DNA from: Bacillota bacterium
GTDB lineage: Bacteria; Bacillota; UBA4882; UBA8346
NCBI GenBank assembly: GCA_023392595.1
Contig: JAEVYU010000029.1
Location: 7,643-71,642, forward strand
Direction: 5' to 3'
DNA length: 64,000 bases
A model generated the notes under the pieces. It was not told where the DNA came from. It saw nothing but the letters and a program-made list of their open reading frames with translations, and ran no database searches. The translations under genes were made by a program, and so were the position numbers. Shown here one piece after another: positions 26,071 through 33,933 of this stretch; position 1 is the stretch's first letter; each line of letters starts with the position of its first letter.

Positions 26071-27696
26071 TTATCCGTTGACATTAAAAGAGGCAATTAA
26101 TTCCGGATCTTTTTGCCATGGCGCTTCAATTAGGTGCCATATTCTGGTATTTACCATGCGATCGATTTCATTATAAAAATTGATTGCACCTTTAAATCCG
26201 GCATAGGGTCCGCTATAATCATAGTTATGAAGCTGTTTACAAGGGATACCCCACTTTTGAATCACATACTTTTCTTTGATCCCGGCACAAAATACCGAAG
26301 GTTTGTAGATTTCCAGCAACCGTTCCGTTTCATAATGGCTGATATCGTCAATAATGAGAGATTTTTGATCCATTTCTTCCATCATTCCGTCATAATCTTT
26401 AAACCGAAAACCTTTTTCCTCTAAAGCTTTGATTTCTTCCTCGCTCTTCCGCGGCCGGTATAATTCCGGATCAGGCTCAACTTCCAACTGCTCGATATTC
26501 CGGCTGTCTGCATCCACTTTCATGGTGGGGATCACCCGGCGGCCTTCATAATCATCCCGATGGGCAAATTCATAGCCGGCTGCTACCGTCTTCATGCCGA
26601 TATCTGTAAATAAATCTTGATAATGATGAGCCCTGGATCCACCAACAAAGAGCATGGCAGTCTTTCCTTCACAGCGGGAACGAACATCATCCTGGACCGT
26701 TTTAACCTTTGCCATTTCTTCGGCGATAACTTCTTCCACTTTCCGGGTCAGTTCAGGGTCATCAAAGTAAGCGGCAATTTTCCGAAGAGTCTTGGCGGTA
26801 CTTTCTGCCCCGATAAAATTACCTTTGATCCAGGGGATACCATATTTAGCCTCCATCATTTCGGCTACATAATTAATGGAGCGATGGCACATGACCACAT
26901 TCAAGTCTGCGGTATGGGAATTGGCAAATTGCTCATAGGTGGAATTACCACTAAAGGTGGCAATCAATTTAATCCCAGTCTTAGCAATGAGATCTTCAAT
27001 CACAAAAGCATCGCCGCCGATATTATACTCACCCATTACATTAATTTTAAATTTATCTTCGTGGGGTGTATCATCCAGACCAATGATATGTTTAAACAAT
27101 TGGTTATTAGCTATATGATGTCCGGCCGACTGACTGACACCTTTATACCCTTCACAACTAAAACCAAAAATATTGATTCCCAATTCTTCTTTCATTTCCC
27201 GGGCTACAGCATGAACATCGTCACCAATTAATCCGACCGGGCAGGTGGAGAAGATACCGATGGCTTTAGGCTTAAATATTTCATAAGCTTCACGGATGGC
27301 TTGTTTCAGCTTTTTTTCACCGCCGAAGACGATATTCTCTTCCTGCATGTCGGTGGAAAAACAATAAGTTATAAAATTGGCATCTTCATCACCCTCTGGA
27401 CGAGTTTGATTTCGGCGAGTCAGCCAACTGTAAAAACCGCATCCAATCGGGCCATGGGTAATATTTAAAATATCCCGGGTCGGTCCAAGCACCACACCTT
27501 TACATCCGGCATAAGTACAGCCACGTTGGGTAATGATTCCCGGGATGGTTCTTACATTGGACTCAACTGGGGGCATAAGCACCGGATCCGGTTCATTTAA
27601 AACCATATGTTTTTGGCGTTTTCGGGCTACCTTCGCCGGATATGACTTTAATATCTCATCTTTGACTTCTTGGGCATCAGGTTTTTTATTGATCAC
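26071..27696 (-). CDS. nifD: Nitrogenase MoFe protein alpha chain NifD
   Basis: About 541 residues. P-cluster ligands are in 'QRGCTYAGCKG', 'HGPIGCGFYSW' and 'FSTCPVGLIGDD'. The cofactor pocket keeps Gln and His in 'GVSQSAGHHIANN', the cofactor Cys followed by x-Arg-Ser in 'MCHRSINYV', and the His ligand in 'KQLHNYDYSGPYAGF', all features of the molybdenum enzyme. A ~60-residue charged insertion (near residues 385-445, 'DPELYRPRKSEEEIKALEE') is characteristic of clostridial NifD. A GTG at 27696 is chosen: GGAGG lies eight bases upstream, while the earlier GTG abuts the GGAGG. Confidence 0.97.
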   Translation of the reverse strand: MINKKPDAQEVKDEILKSYPAKVARKRQKHMVLNEPDPVLMPPVESNVRTIPGIITQRGCTYAGCKGVVLGPTRDILNITHGPIGCGFYSWLTRRNQTRPEGDEDANFITYCFSTDMQEENIVFGGEKKLKQAIREAYEIFKPKAIGIFSTCPVGLIGDDVHAVAREMKEELGINIFGFSCEGYKGVSQSAGHHIANNQLFKHIIGLDDTPHEDKFKINVMGEYNIGGDAFVIEDLIAKTGIKLIATFSGNSTYEQFANSHTADLNVVMCHRSINYVAEMMEAKYGIPWIKGNFIGAESTAKTLRKIAAYFDDPELTRKVEEVIAEEMAKVKTVQDDVRSRCEGKTAMLFVGGSRAHHYQDLFTDIGMKTVAAGYEFAHRDDYEGRRVIPTMKVDADSRNIEQLEVEPDPELYRPRKSEEEIKALEEKGFRFKDYDGMMEEMDQKSLIIDDISHYETERLLEIYKPSVFCAGIKEKYVIQKWGIPCKQLHNYDYSGPYAGFKGAINFYNEIDRMVNTRIWHLIEAPWQKDPELIASFNVNG

Positions 27697-27729
27697 CAGG
27701 TCCACCTCCGCAATTAATATTAATGTTAA

Positions 27730-28110
27730 TCAATCATCGAGTACTTCATCGCCAGACTCACCCGTTCGGACCCTGATGGCATCCAAAACCGGATTCACAA
27801 AAATCTTACCGTCTCCGGGTTGACCTGTCTTGTTTGTTTCAATGATCGTTTGGACAACTGTCTGAACCAGTTTATCAGGTACCACAACCATTAATAGTCT
27901 TTTAGGGATTAAACGCGGGCCTTTACCAAGCTGGGAAATGGCCTCATCATACCCAGCCCCGGCCCCCTCCAATACCTTAAAGTCAACTTGCCCCTTCCCT
28001 CTTCCGACCACGTTTCCAGTGGCGGTAAAAGAGGATATTCCCGCATCCACAAGAGCTTTTTTGGTTTTATTCATCATGTTAATCCGAATCATCGCCATTA
28101 CTTCTTGCAT
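27730..28110 (-). CDS. nifI2: PII-like nitrogenase switch-off regulator NifI2
   Basis: A 126-residue GlnB-family protein with T-loop region 'GNVVGRGKGQVDFKVLEG', B-loop 'TGQPGDGKIFVNPV' and a longer T-loop than nifI1. NifI1 and NifI2 form a complex that binds dinitrogenase and blocks the NifH docking site when ammonium is present; 2-oxoglutarate and ATP relieve it. This is established for methanogens and is inferred here from gene order. It lies between nifI1 and nifD. Confidence 0.93.
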   Translation of the reverse strand: MQEVMAMIRINMMNKTKKALVDAGISSFTATGNVVGRGKGQVDFKVLEGAGAGYDEAISQLGKGPRLIPKRLLMVVVPDKLVQTVVQTIIETNKTGQPGDGKIFVNPVLDAIRVRTGESGDEVLDD

Positions 28111-28138
28111 GGAGCTGCCACCTTTCCAAATTCTTAAT

Positions 28139-28465
28139 TCAGGATTCCTTTACTCCCGAGCTCACTGTGTAAACTTCCGCTACCGGTAAAACGAATATTT
28201 TACCATCTCCAAAGGAACCTTTCTCTCCGGTGCGGGCATTTTCCAAAATTGTATTAATGACAAAATCTTTATCGCTATCAGGAACCACCATGATTAACAA
28301 TTCCTTGGGCAGTTCATCATAATGAACTTCTCCGACTTTCAAACCCCGTTGTTTCCCTCTTCCAAAAACAGCAACCTTGGTAACGGCCGGAAATCCGGCA
28401 TCCATTAAAGCGGCGAGCACATTATCACATTTCTCGGGACGGACAATCGCTTTGATCATTAACAT
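28139..28465 (-). CDS. nifI1: PII-like nitrogenase switch-off regulator NifI1
   Basis: A 108-residue GlnB-family protein, 'MIKAIVRPEKCDNVLAALMD', with a T-loop 'VFGRGKQRGLKVGEVHY' and B-loop 'GSFGDGKIFVLPV'. It is the partner of NifI2, with which it is always found next to nifH in group II/III nitrogenase operons. The start ATG at 28465 follows GGGGG by nine bases. It lies 32 bases after nifH. Confidence 0.93.
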   Translation of the reverse strand: MLMIKAIVRPEKCDNVLAALMDAGFPAVTKVAVFGRGKQRGLKVGEVHYDELPKELLIMVVPDSDKDFVINTILENARTGEKGSFGDGKIFVLPVAEVYTVSSGVKES

Positions 28466-28497
28466 ATCATTTTTCCCCCTTATCTTTTTTTGACTTT

Positions 28498-29322
28498 TTA
28501 GTCTGCGATACCGTATTCAATCAACAATTGCTCTAATTCTTCAATAGCTAAAGGCTTGGGGATTACAAACATGTCGTTTTCATCGATCCTTTTGGCCAAA
28601 TTGCGATAATGTTGGGCTTGGGGGTGGGTTGGATCGTAATCAATCACGGTCTTCCGGTTAATCTCGGCCTTTTGGACCATATTGTCACGGGGTACGAAAT
28701 AAATCATTTGGGTGCCGATCTTTTTCGCCAATGCTTGAATCATTGCTTCTTCGTTATCAACCTTACGGCTGTTGCAAATCAGGCCGCCCAACCGAACTCC
28801 GCCGGCCTCGGCGAACTTCATAATCCCTTTACAGATATTATTGGCCGCATACATTGCCATCATCTCACCGGAGACAACAATGTAAATTTCCTGGGCTTTT
28901 CCCTCGCGAATCGGCATTGCAAATCCGCCGCATACAACGTCGCCTAAAACATCGTAAAAAGCATAATCAAGTTCTTTATCAGCATCGTAGGCGCCGAGCT
29001 GTTCCAACATATTGATGGAAGTGATGATTCCACGGCCGGCACAACCAACGCCAGGTTCTGGACCGCCTGATTCCACACATAGCGTATTGCCGTAACCGGT
29101 ACGCATAATGTATTCCAGGTCGATGTCCTCGCCTTCTTCCCTTAAAGTATCCAGCACTGACTTCTGGGCAAGTCCCCCCAGCAATAAACGGGTCGAATCA
29201 GCTTTAGGGTCGCAACCGACTACCATAACCTTTTTTCCTGCTTCCGCCAAACCTGCCACCGTGTTCTGGGTGGTCGTCGATTTCCCGATACCACCCTTAC
29301 CATAAATTGCAATTTTGCGCAT
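28498..29322 (-). CDS. nifH: Nitrogenase iron protein NifH
   Basis: A 274-residue Fe protein. The P-loop is YGKGGIGKSTTTQN (residues 8-21), switch I follows 'CDPKADSTRL', and the two cluster Cys are in 'GVGCAGRGI' and 'DVVCGGFAMPIR'. Arg in 'CAGR' is the site modified by DraT elsewhere; no draT/draG is in the window. It supplies electrons to NifDK and takes part in cofactor synthesis. AAAGGTAGG lies eight bases before the ATG. It is the first gene of the operon, behind the bracketed promoter at 29350-29434. Confidence 0.98.
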   Translation of the reverse strand: MRKIAIYGKGGIGKSTTTQNTVAGLAEAGKKVMVVGCDPKADSTRLLLGGLAQKSVLDTLREEGEDIDLEYIMRTGYGNTLCVESGGPEPGVGCAGRGIITSINMLEQLGAYDADKELDYAFYDVLGDVVCGGFAMPIREGKAQEIYIVVSGEMMAMYAANNICKGIMKFAEAGGVRLGGLICNSRKVDNEEAMIQALAKKIGTQMIYFVPRDNMVQKAEINRKTVIDYDPTHPQAQHYRNLAKRIDENDMFVIPKPLAIEELEQLLIEYGIAD

Positions 29323-29349
29323 CTGTCATACCTACCTTTCAAAAAGAGT

Positions 29350-29434
29350 TTTTGTAAGTTTTGTGTTAGGTTATTTATAAAATATAACATTCTCTGTAAA
29401 AAGTCAATCGATATCTAACACAAACATTACAAAA
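29350..29434 (-). promoter_or_regulatory. nifH promoter bracketed by 20-nt inverted operator-like arms
   Basis: On the minus strand TTGACT (29402-29407), a 17-base spacer and TATTTT (29379-29384, in TATATTTTATAA) form a sigma-A-like promoter. It is flanked by arms at 29415-29434 and 29350-29369 that are inverted copies (18/20 matches, unit TTTTGTAAnnTTTGTGTTAG). The inner arm covers or follows the predicted start site. This geometry suggests a repressor bound on both sides. No sigma-54 -24/-12 site is seen. Confidence 0.7.
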
Positions 29435-29473
29435 TCCAGTTAACAATAAGTTACAGGGTATTCAATGTGTTGT

Positions 29474-29483
29474 ATACAAAACA
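29474..29483. promoter_or_regulatory. Palindrome TTGTATACAA... upstream of nifH
   Basis: A perfect palindrome TTGTATACAA occurs within GTGTTGTATACAAAACAC near 29467-29484, about 155 bases before nifH. Its relation to the bracketed promoter is unknown. Coordinates of the core are within a few bases. Confidence 0.35.
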
Positions 29484-29537
29484 CGTCCTGCCTAGCTGTT
29501 CTTTTTCGAAAATTTGTTGTCATAAAATTTTTCATCA

Positions 29538-29556
29538 TAACACAAACGTAACATTA
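29538..29556. repeat. Third copy of the nifH operator-like element
   Basis: TAACACAAACGTAACATTA matches the plus-strand form of the outer nifH arm (TAACACAAACATTACAAAA) at 15 of 19 positions, with the first ten identical. It lies 104 bases farther upstream, in direct orientation to the outer arm. Confidence 0.55.
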
Positions 29557-29563
29557 GTTGACA

Positions 29564-29594
29564 ATAAAAAAGCAAAGCCCCGTTTCGGCTTTGC
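29564..29594 (-). terminator. Terminator of the ABC-F operon
   Basis: GCAAAGCC (29572-29579) pairs with GGCTTTGC (29587-29594) over a 7-base loop. On the minus strand it is followed by TTTTTT, about 105 bases after the ABC-F stop. It insulates the nif promoter from the upstream operon. Confidence 0.85.
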
Positions 29595-29699
29595 CTGTTC
29601 TTACTATTCCAATCAATCGAATGTTTTTAGCCTGATATACTGATATATCTGAGTTTCAGAACGAATTGCGTAAATCTTTTATAAGCGTCAGAAGCGCCT

Positions 29700-31301
29700 C
29701 TAACCCACCATCTGTAAATCCCGTTTTTCAAGATATTCATCATAGCTCATCCGCTGGTCGATTATGCCTTGCGGAGTTATTTCAATAATCCGGTTGGCCA
29801 CCGTCTGAACGAATTGGTGATCATGAGAAGTAAAAAGCAACGTTCCTTTATAATTAATTAATCCGTTGTTAAGAGCGGTTATTGATTCCAAATCCAGATG
29901 ATTGGTGGGTTCGTCCAGGATAAGCACATTGGCCCCTGAAAGCATCATCCGGGCCAGCATACAACGGACCCTTTCTCCACCGGATAAAACTTGCGCTTTT
30001 TTGAGGGCTTCGTCTCCGGAAAATAAAACCCGTCCGAGCCAACCCCGTAGAAAGGTCTCGGTTTGGTCTTTAGAGAATTGGCGTAACCAATCCACCAGCG
30101 ACAATTCGACTCCTTGAAAAAAGGCCGTGTTATCTTTGGGAAAATAAGTTCGGGAGGTAGTAACCCCCCACTGAAAAGAACCGCTGTCGGCCTTTATTTC
30201 TTCCGTTAGGATTTCAAAAAGCATCGTTTTAGCCAATCCTTCGGGCCCGACGAAAGCAATTTTGTCACCTTTGAGTACCCTGAAACTGATGTTTTCCAAA
30301 ACAACTTCGTTCCCATTTTTCCTGGTCAAGTTTTTAACTTCCAACAATTCGTTACCGGCTTCCCGGTCGGGTTTAAAATCAATAAACGGATATTTACGGG
30401 AAGACGGCTTAATATCTTCCAACACTAAGCTTTCCAACTGTTTCTTCCGCGAGGTGGCTTGTTTTGACTTCGAGGCGTTGGCGCTGAACCGTTGAATAAA
30501 TTCTTGCAATTCTTTCATTTTGGCCTCGGTTTTCTTATTAGCGTCTTTCAACTGTTTTAAAACCAACTGGCTGGATTCATACCAAAAATCATAATTGCCG
30601 ACATATAACTGAATTTTATGATAATCAATATCGGCGATATGCGTACATACCTTATTCAAGAAATGCCGGTCATGGGAGACCACAATCACCGTATTTTCAA
30701 AGTTATATAAAAAATTTTCCAACCAAGTTATTGAAGCTAAGTCTAAATGGTTGGTGGGTTCATCCAAAAGCAAAATATCCGGATTGCCAAACAATGCCTG
30801 GGCCAAAAGGACCCTCACTTTTTTATTATCGTCCAGCTCCAGCATTTTTTTGTCGTGAAGGGCGACCTCAATACCCAGGCCGTTTAAAAGTTTGGCTGCG
30901 TCGGATTCGGCATCCCATCCGTTCAGTTCCACAAATTCCCCTTCGAGGTCGGCAATTTTCAAGCCATCCGCATCCGAAAAATCCGGTTTCGAGTATAAGG
31001 CCTCTTTCTCCTTCATGATGGCATAAAGCCGTTGATGCCCCATGATGACTGTTTGTAATACCGGAAATTGATCGTACTCAAAGTGGTTCTGTTTCAAAAC
31101 TGCCAGTCTTTCACCAGGTGTAATACTCACTTCTCCATTACTGGGTTCAATATCTCCGGCCAGTATTTTTAAAAAGGTGGATTTTCCGGAGCCGTTGGCT
31201 CCGATCAGGCCGTAACAATTTCCGGCCGAAAATTTGATATTAACATTTTCAAATAAGGCTCTGCCTCCAAAACGCAAAGTTAATCCAGTGGTGCTAATCA
31301 T
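29700..31301 (-). CDS. ABC-F family ATPase (YkpA/YbiT type)
   Basis: A 533-residue soluble protein with two ATPase domains and no membrane segments. Walker A motifs are GANGSGKST (near residue 36) and 'GPEGLAKTM' (second domain, degenerate at the Gly-Lys-Ser/Thr). Walker B 'ILLLDEPTNHLDL' and 'VLILDEPTNHLDL' are both intact. The first signature is 'LELDDNKKVRVLLAQ' instead of LSGGQ, as is typical of the YkpA/YbiT branch; the second, 'LSGGERVRCML', is normal. The linker 'SANASKSKQATSRKK' matches that branch. These proteins act on ribosomes. Its ATG overlaps the previous stop by four bases. Confidence 0.9.
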   Translation of the reverse strand: MISTTGLTLRFGGRALFENVNIKFSAGNCYGLIGANGSGKSTFLKILAGDIEPSNGEVSITPGERLAVLKQNHFEYDQFPVLQTVIMGHQRLYAIMKEKEALYSKPDFSDADGLKIADLEGEFVELNGWDAESDAAKLLNGLGIEVALHDKKMLELDDNKKVRVLLAQALFGNPDILLLDEPTNHLDLASITWLENFLYNFENTVIVVSHDRHFLNKVCTHIADIDYHKIQLYVGNYDFWYESSQLVLKQLKDANKKTEAKMKELQEFIQRFSANASKSKQATSRKKQLESLVLEDIKPSSRKYPFIDFKPDREAGNELLEVKNLTRKNGNEVVLENISFRVLKGDKIAFVGPEGLAKTMLFEILTEEIKADSGSFQWGVTTSRTYFPKDNTAFFQGVELSLVDWLRQFSKDQTETFLRGWLGRVLFSGDEALKKAQVLSGGERVRCMLARMMLSGANVLILDEPTNHLDLESITALNNGLINYKGTLLFTSHDHQFVQTVANRIIEITPQGIIDQRMSYDEYLEKRDLQMVG

Positions 31302-32107
31302 TGAACGTCCTTCCTTTTTACATGGTGATGAATTTTAATATGTTTACTGCAATATTCATATGCAGGATCACAATCCGGGCAATGATGAAAAGTCATAGCG
31401 GGATCGGTCTTCTCGGTCATCCCGCAATATTCACAGACATGGAGCGGAGCGATATAGTTATCGGCGGCCTTTTCAAAACTTTTGCGGTTTTCATAGGCCC
31501 CACGACTCCGACGGGTCCGTTGAATAATGTCGGGGCCGAAAAAGAGCAAATAGTTAGCAAGGGAAACCACTGCCACTATTTTATCAGAAAGTGGTTGGGT
31601 TATAACGGTAAAACCTATTATTGCCCAGTAAAACCAGGATAAATACTTAACTTTCAGGGGGATAATAAAGAAAATTAAAATTTCATAATTAGGGAACAGG
31701 TAGGCAAAGGCCAAAAACAATGACAAATTAAGATAAACTCCAGTAACCCCGCCCCCGGTGAGAAAAGCGGCTATCGTAGTAGCGATCATCCCCACCAGAT
31801 AATAAAAGTTAAATTTAAAACTGCCCCACTCTTGCTCCAGACTGACTCCAACCGTATAATAGAACAACAACACAAATACAATGAATAGTAAGGACATGGT
31901 AGGCGGGATAAAGATATAGGTAATTAAACGCCAAATTTGCCCTTGCATTACACGGACTGGATCGAGGATCAATGTATCTCGCACAGTGTTTGTATTATCT
32001 AAAAACATTAAAAAGAAAACAAAAGCATTTAAAATAATAATGTAATACATCAATCCGGGAATTGCAAAACGGCCGAATTTCCGATCCAGCTTATTTAACC
32101 AGTTCAT
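31298..32107 (-). CDS. Rhomboid-like membrane protein with C-terminal Cys/His zinc-binding tail, lacking the protease dyad
   Basis: A 269-residue protein with about six membrane segments (residues 15-200) in rhomboid order, including 'QIWRLITYIFIPP' and the L1-like 'SLEQEWGSFKFNFYY'. The GxSx serine motif expected before 'FLAFAYLFP' reads 'GVTGVYLNLS', and the TM6 His is missing, so it is probably a pseudoprotease. The tail has 'CEYCGMTEK', 'HHCPDCDPAYEYCSKH', a zinc-ribbon pattern. It starts three bases after the EVE gene and overlaps the ABC-F gene. Confidence 0.7.
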   Translation of the reverse strand: MNWLNKLDRKFGRFAIPGLMYYIIILNAFVFFLMFLDNTNTVRDTLILDPVRVMQGQIWRLITYIFIPPTMSLLFIVFVLLFYYTVGVSLEQEWGSFKFNFYYLVGMIATTIAAFLTGGGVTGVYLNLSLFLAFAYLFPNYEILIFFIIPLKVKYLSWFYWAIIGFTVITQPLSDKIVAVVSLANYLLFFGPDIIQRTRRSRGAYENRKSFEKAADNYIAPLHVCEYCGMTEKTDPAMTFHHCPDCDPAYEYCSKHIKIHHHVKRKDVQ

Positions 32108-32109
32108 TG

Positions 32110-32547
32110 TTACACTCCTATGAGTTTTTCATTTTTGACACCGGCGAGTTGGAGGACAAGTTCCCAGTGTTCACTCTTTACCGGCATCACCGAAAGCCGG
32201 GGCTCGGATATCAGTTGCCATCCCCCAAAGAGCGGGTTTTGTTTAACGGTTTTTAAGGAAACGGTCCGGGGCAATGGATAACGGGGGATTAAATCCACCG
32301 CCATAAATTTAGGATCCCCGGCTTCCGGGTCGGGATAGGGCAAAGAGACAACTTCCGCAACCCCGATAATGGCTTTTTCTTTGCCGGTATGATAAATGAA
32401 AACCTGATCCCCCGGAGTCATTCCTTTCATATACTTGATGGCCCGAAAATTACGGACGCCGTTCCAACGGTCACGGCCCAGACGGACCAGATCAAAGTAA
32501 CTGTACTGCTCCGGCTCGGTTTTTACCAGCCAGTAGTCCAGAGTCAT
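32110..32547 (-). CDS. EVE domain protein
   Basis: About 145 residues forming a complete EVE (PUA-like) domain: 'DYWLVKTEPEQYSYFDLVR', 'WNGVRNFRAIKYM', 'GDQVFIYHTG' and 'IIGVAEVVS'. The fold binds modified bases; bacterial EVE proteins are tied to modified DNA recognition or RNA metabolism, but this short form is also a common housekeeping gene. The ATG at 32547 is chosen by similarity; a GGAAGG close to it could serve as ribosome site. It is the first of three tightly linked genes with the rhomboid-like and ABC-F genes. Confidence 0.85.
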   Translation of the reverse strand: MTLDYWLVKTEPEQYSYFDLVRLGRDRWNGVRNFRAIKYMKGMTPGDQVFIYHTGKEKAIIGVAEVVSLPYPDPEAGDPKFMAVDLIPRYPLPRTVSLKTVKQNPLFGGWQLISEPRLSVMPVKSEHWELVLQLAGVKNEKLIGV

Positions 32548-32635
32548 CACCTTCCAAAAACTCAATCAAAATTTTAAAGGCTATCCTGACTATTTTACCA
32601 ATTATTTGTCATAAAATGAATAAAATCTTCCGATT

Positions 32636-33853
32636 TTATTCGCCCGTAGGATTATTTTTTTTAGGGTAAATCGCTGCTAAACCTCCAGTAGAGGTTTCCC
32701 GGTAAGATAATTTCAAATCCCGTCCGGTTTGGCTCATGGTTTTGACAACTTCATCAAAACTGATCCGGTGACGGCCGTCCGACAGCAGAGCATATTCCGC
32801 CGAATCCAAGGCCCTTGTTGCGGCGAAGGCGTTTCGCTCGATACAGGGGATTTGCACCAATCCCGCTACCGGATCGCAGGTTAATCCTAAATGATGTTCA
32901 AATCCCATTTCAGCGGCATACTCCACCTGGGCCGGAGAACCGCCCAAAAGTTGCACCGCAGCGCCGGCCGCCATGGCGCAGGCGGTCCCGATTTCGCCCT
33001 GACAGCCTACCTCGGCGCCGGAGATGGAGCCGTTAGTCTTTACCAGATTACCGATTAAACCGGCAGTGGCTAAGGCATGTAAAATGGTCTTTTCAGGCAA
33101 ATGATTCGTTTCTTGCAGATAATATAAGACGGCGGGAAGAACTCCGCAGGAACCGCAGGTGGGCGCGGTGACGATCTGCCCTCCGGCGGCATTCTCCTCC
33201 GAAACGGCCAGCGAGTAGGCAAACAGCAAATTGGCCCGTTGAAAAGAACCCCGATCTTGCCTGGCCTTTAAAAAAAAGGAAAAGCTTTTCCGGGGCAGCT
33301 TGAGTTCGCCGGGTAAAATTCCCACTCCATTGCAACCCCGCTTTACACTATCCCGCATCACATGCCATACTTTCTTGAGATATTCCCAAATGGCCTCTCC
33401 TTCTTGCTCAACCACATAACACCATAAAGGTTCGGCTTTTTGGGAGACATGGGCTACGATTTCTTCCATTGAGTTTAAGTTATAAAGATTATGCTGAAGC
33501 TCACTAGCGCCTTCAACCTTCAGGGCTCCCCCTCCGATGCTGTAGACACGCCAGGAGCCCATACCAACACCATCGGCATCCAAGGCTTCAAACTCCATAC
33601 CGTTGGGGTGAAGCGGCAACTCTGTTTCGGGATGCCAAATCAGCTCCACCAGGTGGGGTTTTAAAGCCTCGGTAATTGCCTGATCGGTTAAATGCCCTTT
33701 ACCGGTTGCCGCCAAACTGCCATAGAGAGTCACCCGGAATTGGGAAGCGTTGGGTTGCTCAGCCAAAAAAATTTCAGCTGCCTTACGGGGACCCATGGTA
33801 TGGCTAGCCGATGGACCATAGCCGATCCGAAATAATTCCGTCAAAGATTCCAT
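32636..33853 (-). CDS. sdaA: L-serine dehydratase, iron-sulfur type, single chain
   Basis: About 405 residues with the beta domain first ('YGPSASHTMGPRKAAE') and the alpha domain second. The 4Fe-4S ligands are in 'TAPTCGSCGVLPAVLYYL', 'GCQGEIGTACAMAAG' and 'LTCDPVAGLVQIPC'. It converts L-serine to pyruvate and ammonia. In clostridia this is often two separate chains (SdaAA/SdaAB); here they are fused, as in E. coli. The ATG at 33853 follows AGGA by six bases. Confidence 0.93.
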   Translation of the reverse strand: MESLTELFRIGYGPSASHTMGPRKAAEIFLAEQPNASQFRVTLYGSLAATGKGHLTDQAITEALKPHLVELIWHPETELPLHPNGMEFEALDADGVGMGSWRVYSIGGGALKVEGASELQHNLYNLNSMEEIVAHVSQKAEPLWCYVVEQEGEAIWEYLKKVWHVMRDSVKRGCNGVGILPGELKLPRKSFSFFLKARQDRGSFQRANLLFAYSLAVSEENAAGGQIVTAPTCGSCGVLPAVLYYLQETNHLPEKTILHALATAGLIGNLVKTNGSISGAEVGCQGEIGTACAMAAGAAVQLLGGSPAQVEYAAEMGFEHHLGLTCDPVAGLVQIPCIERNAFAATRALDSAEYALLSDGRHRISFDEVVKTMSQTGRDLKLSYRETSTGGLAAIYPKKNNPTGE

Positions 33854-33933
33854 AGCCAATCCTTTAAAGTTTATTTATTTTATTGTTTCCTAATATATAT
33901 GGATGAATATTTTTCGAGCCTAATTTTCCGCTG

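Noticed and set aside
26617..27231. A 204-codon open frame on the plus strand inside nifD
   Set aside because: It is the antisense shadow of a strongly conserved gene, has no ribosome binding site and no recognisable domain.
26071..27696. Vanadium or iron-only nitrogenase
   Set aside because: No vnfG/anfG gene between D and K, and the pocket residues are those of the Mo enzyme.
29323..29560. Search for sigma-54 (TGGCAC-N5-TTGCW) and NifA (TGT-N10-ACA) sites before nifH
   Set aside because: No -24/-12 pair is present; a sigma-A-like promoter explains the start better.
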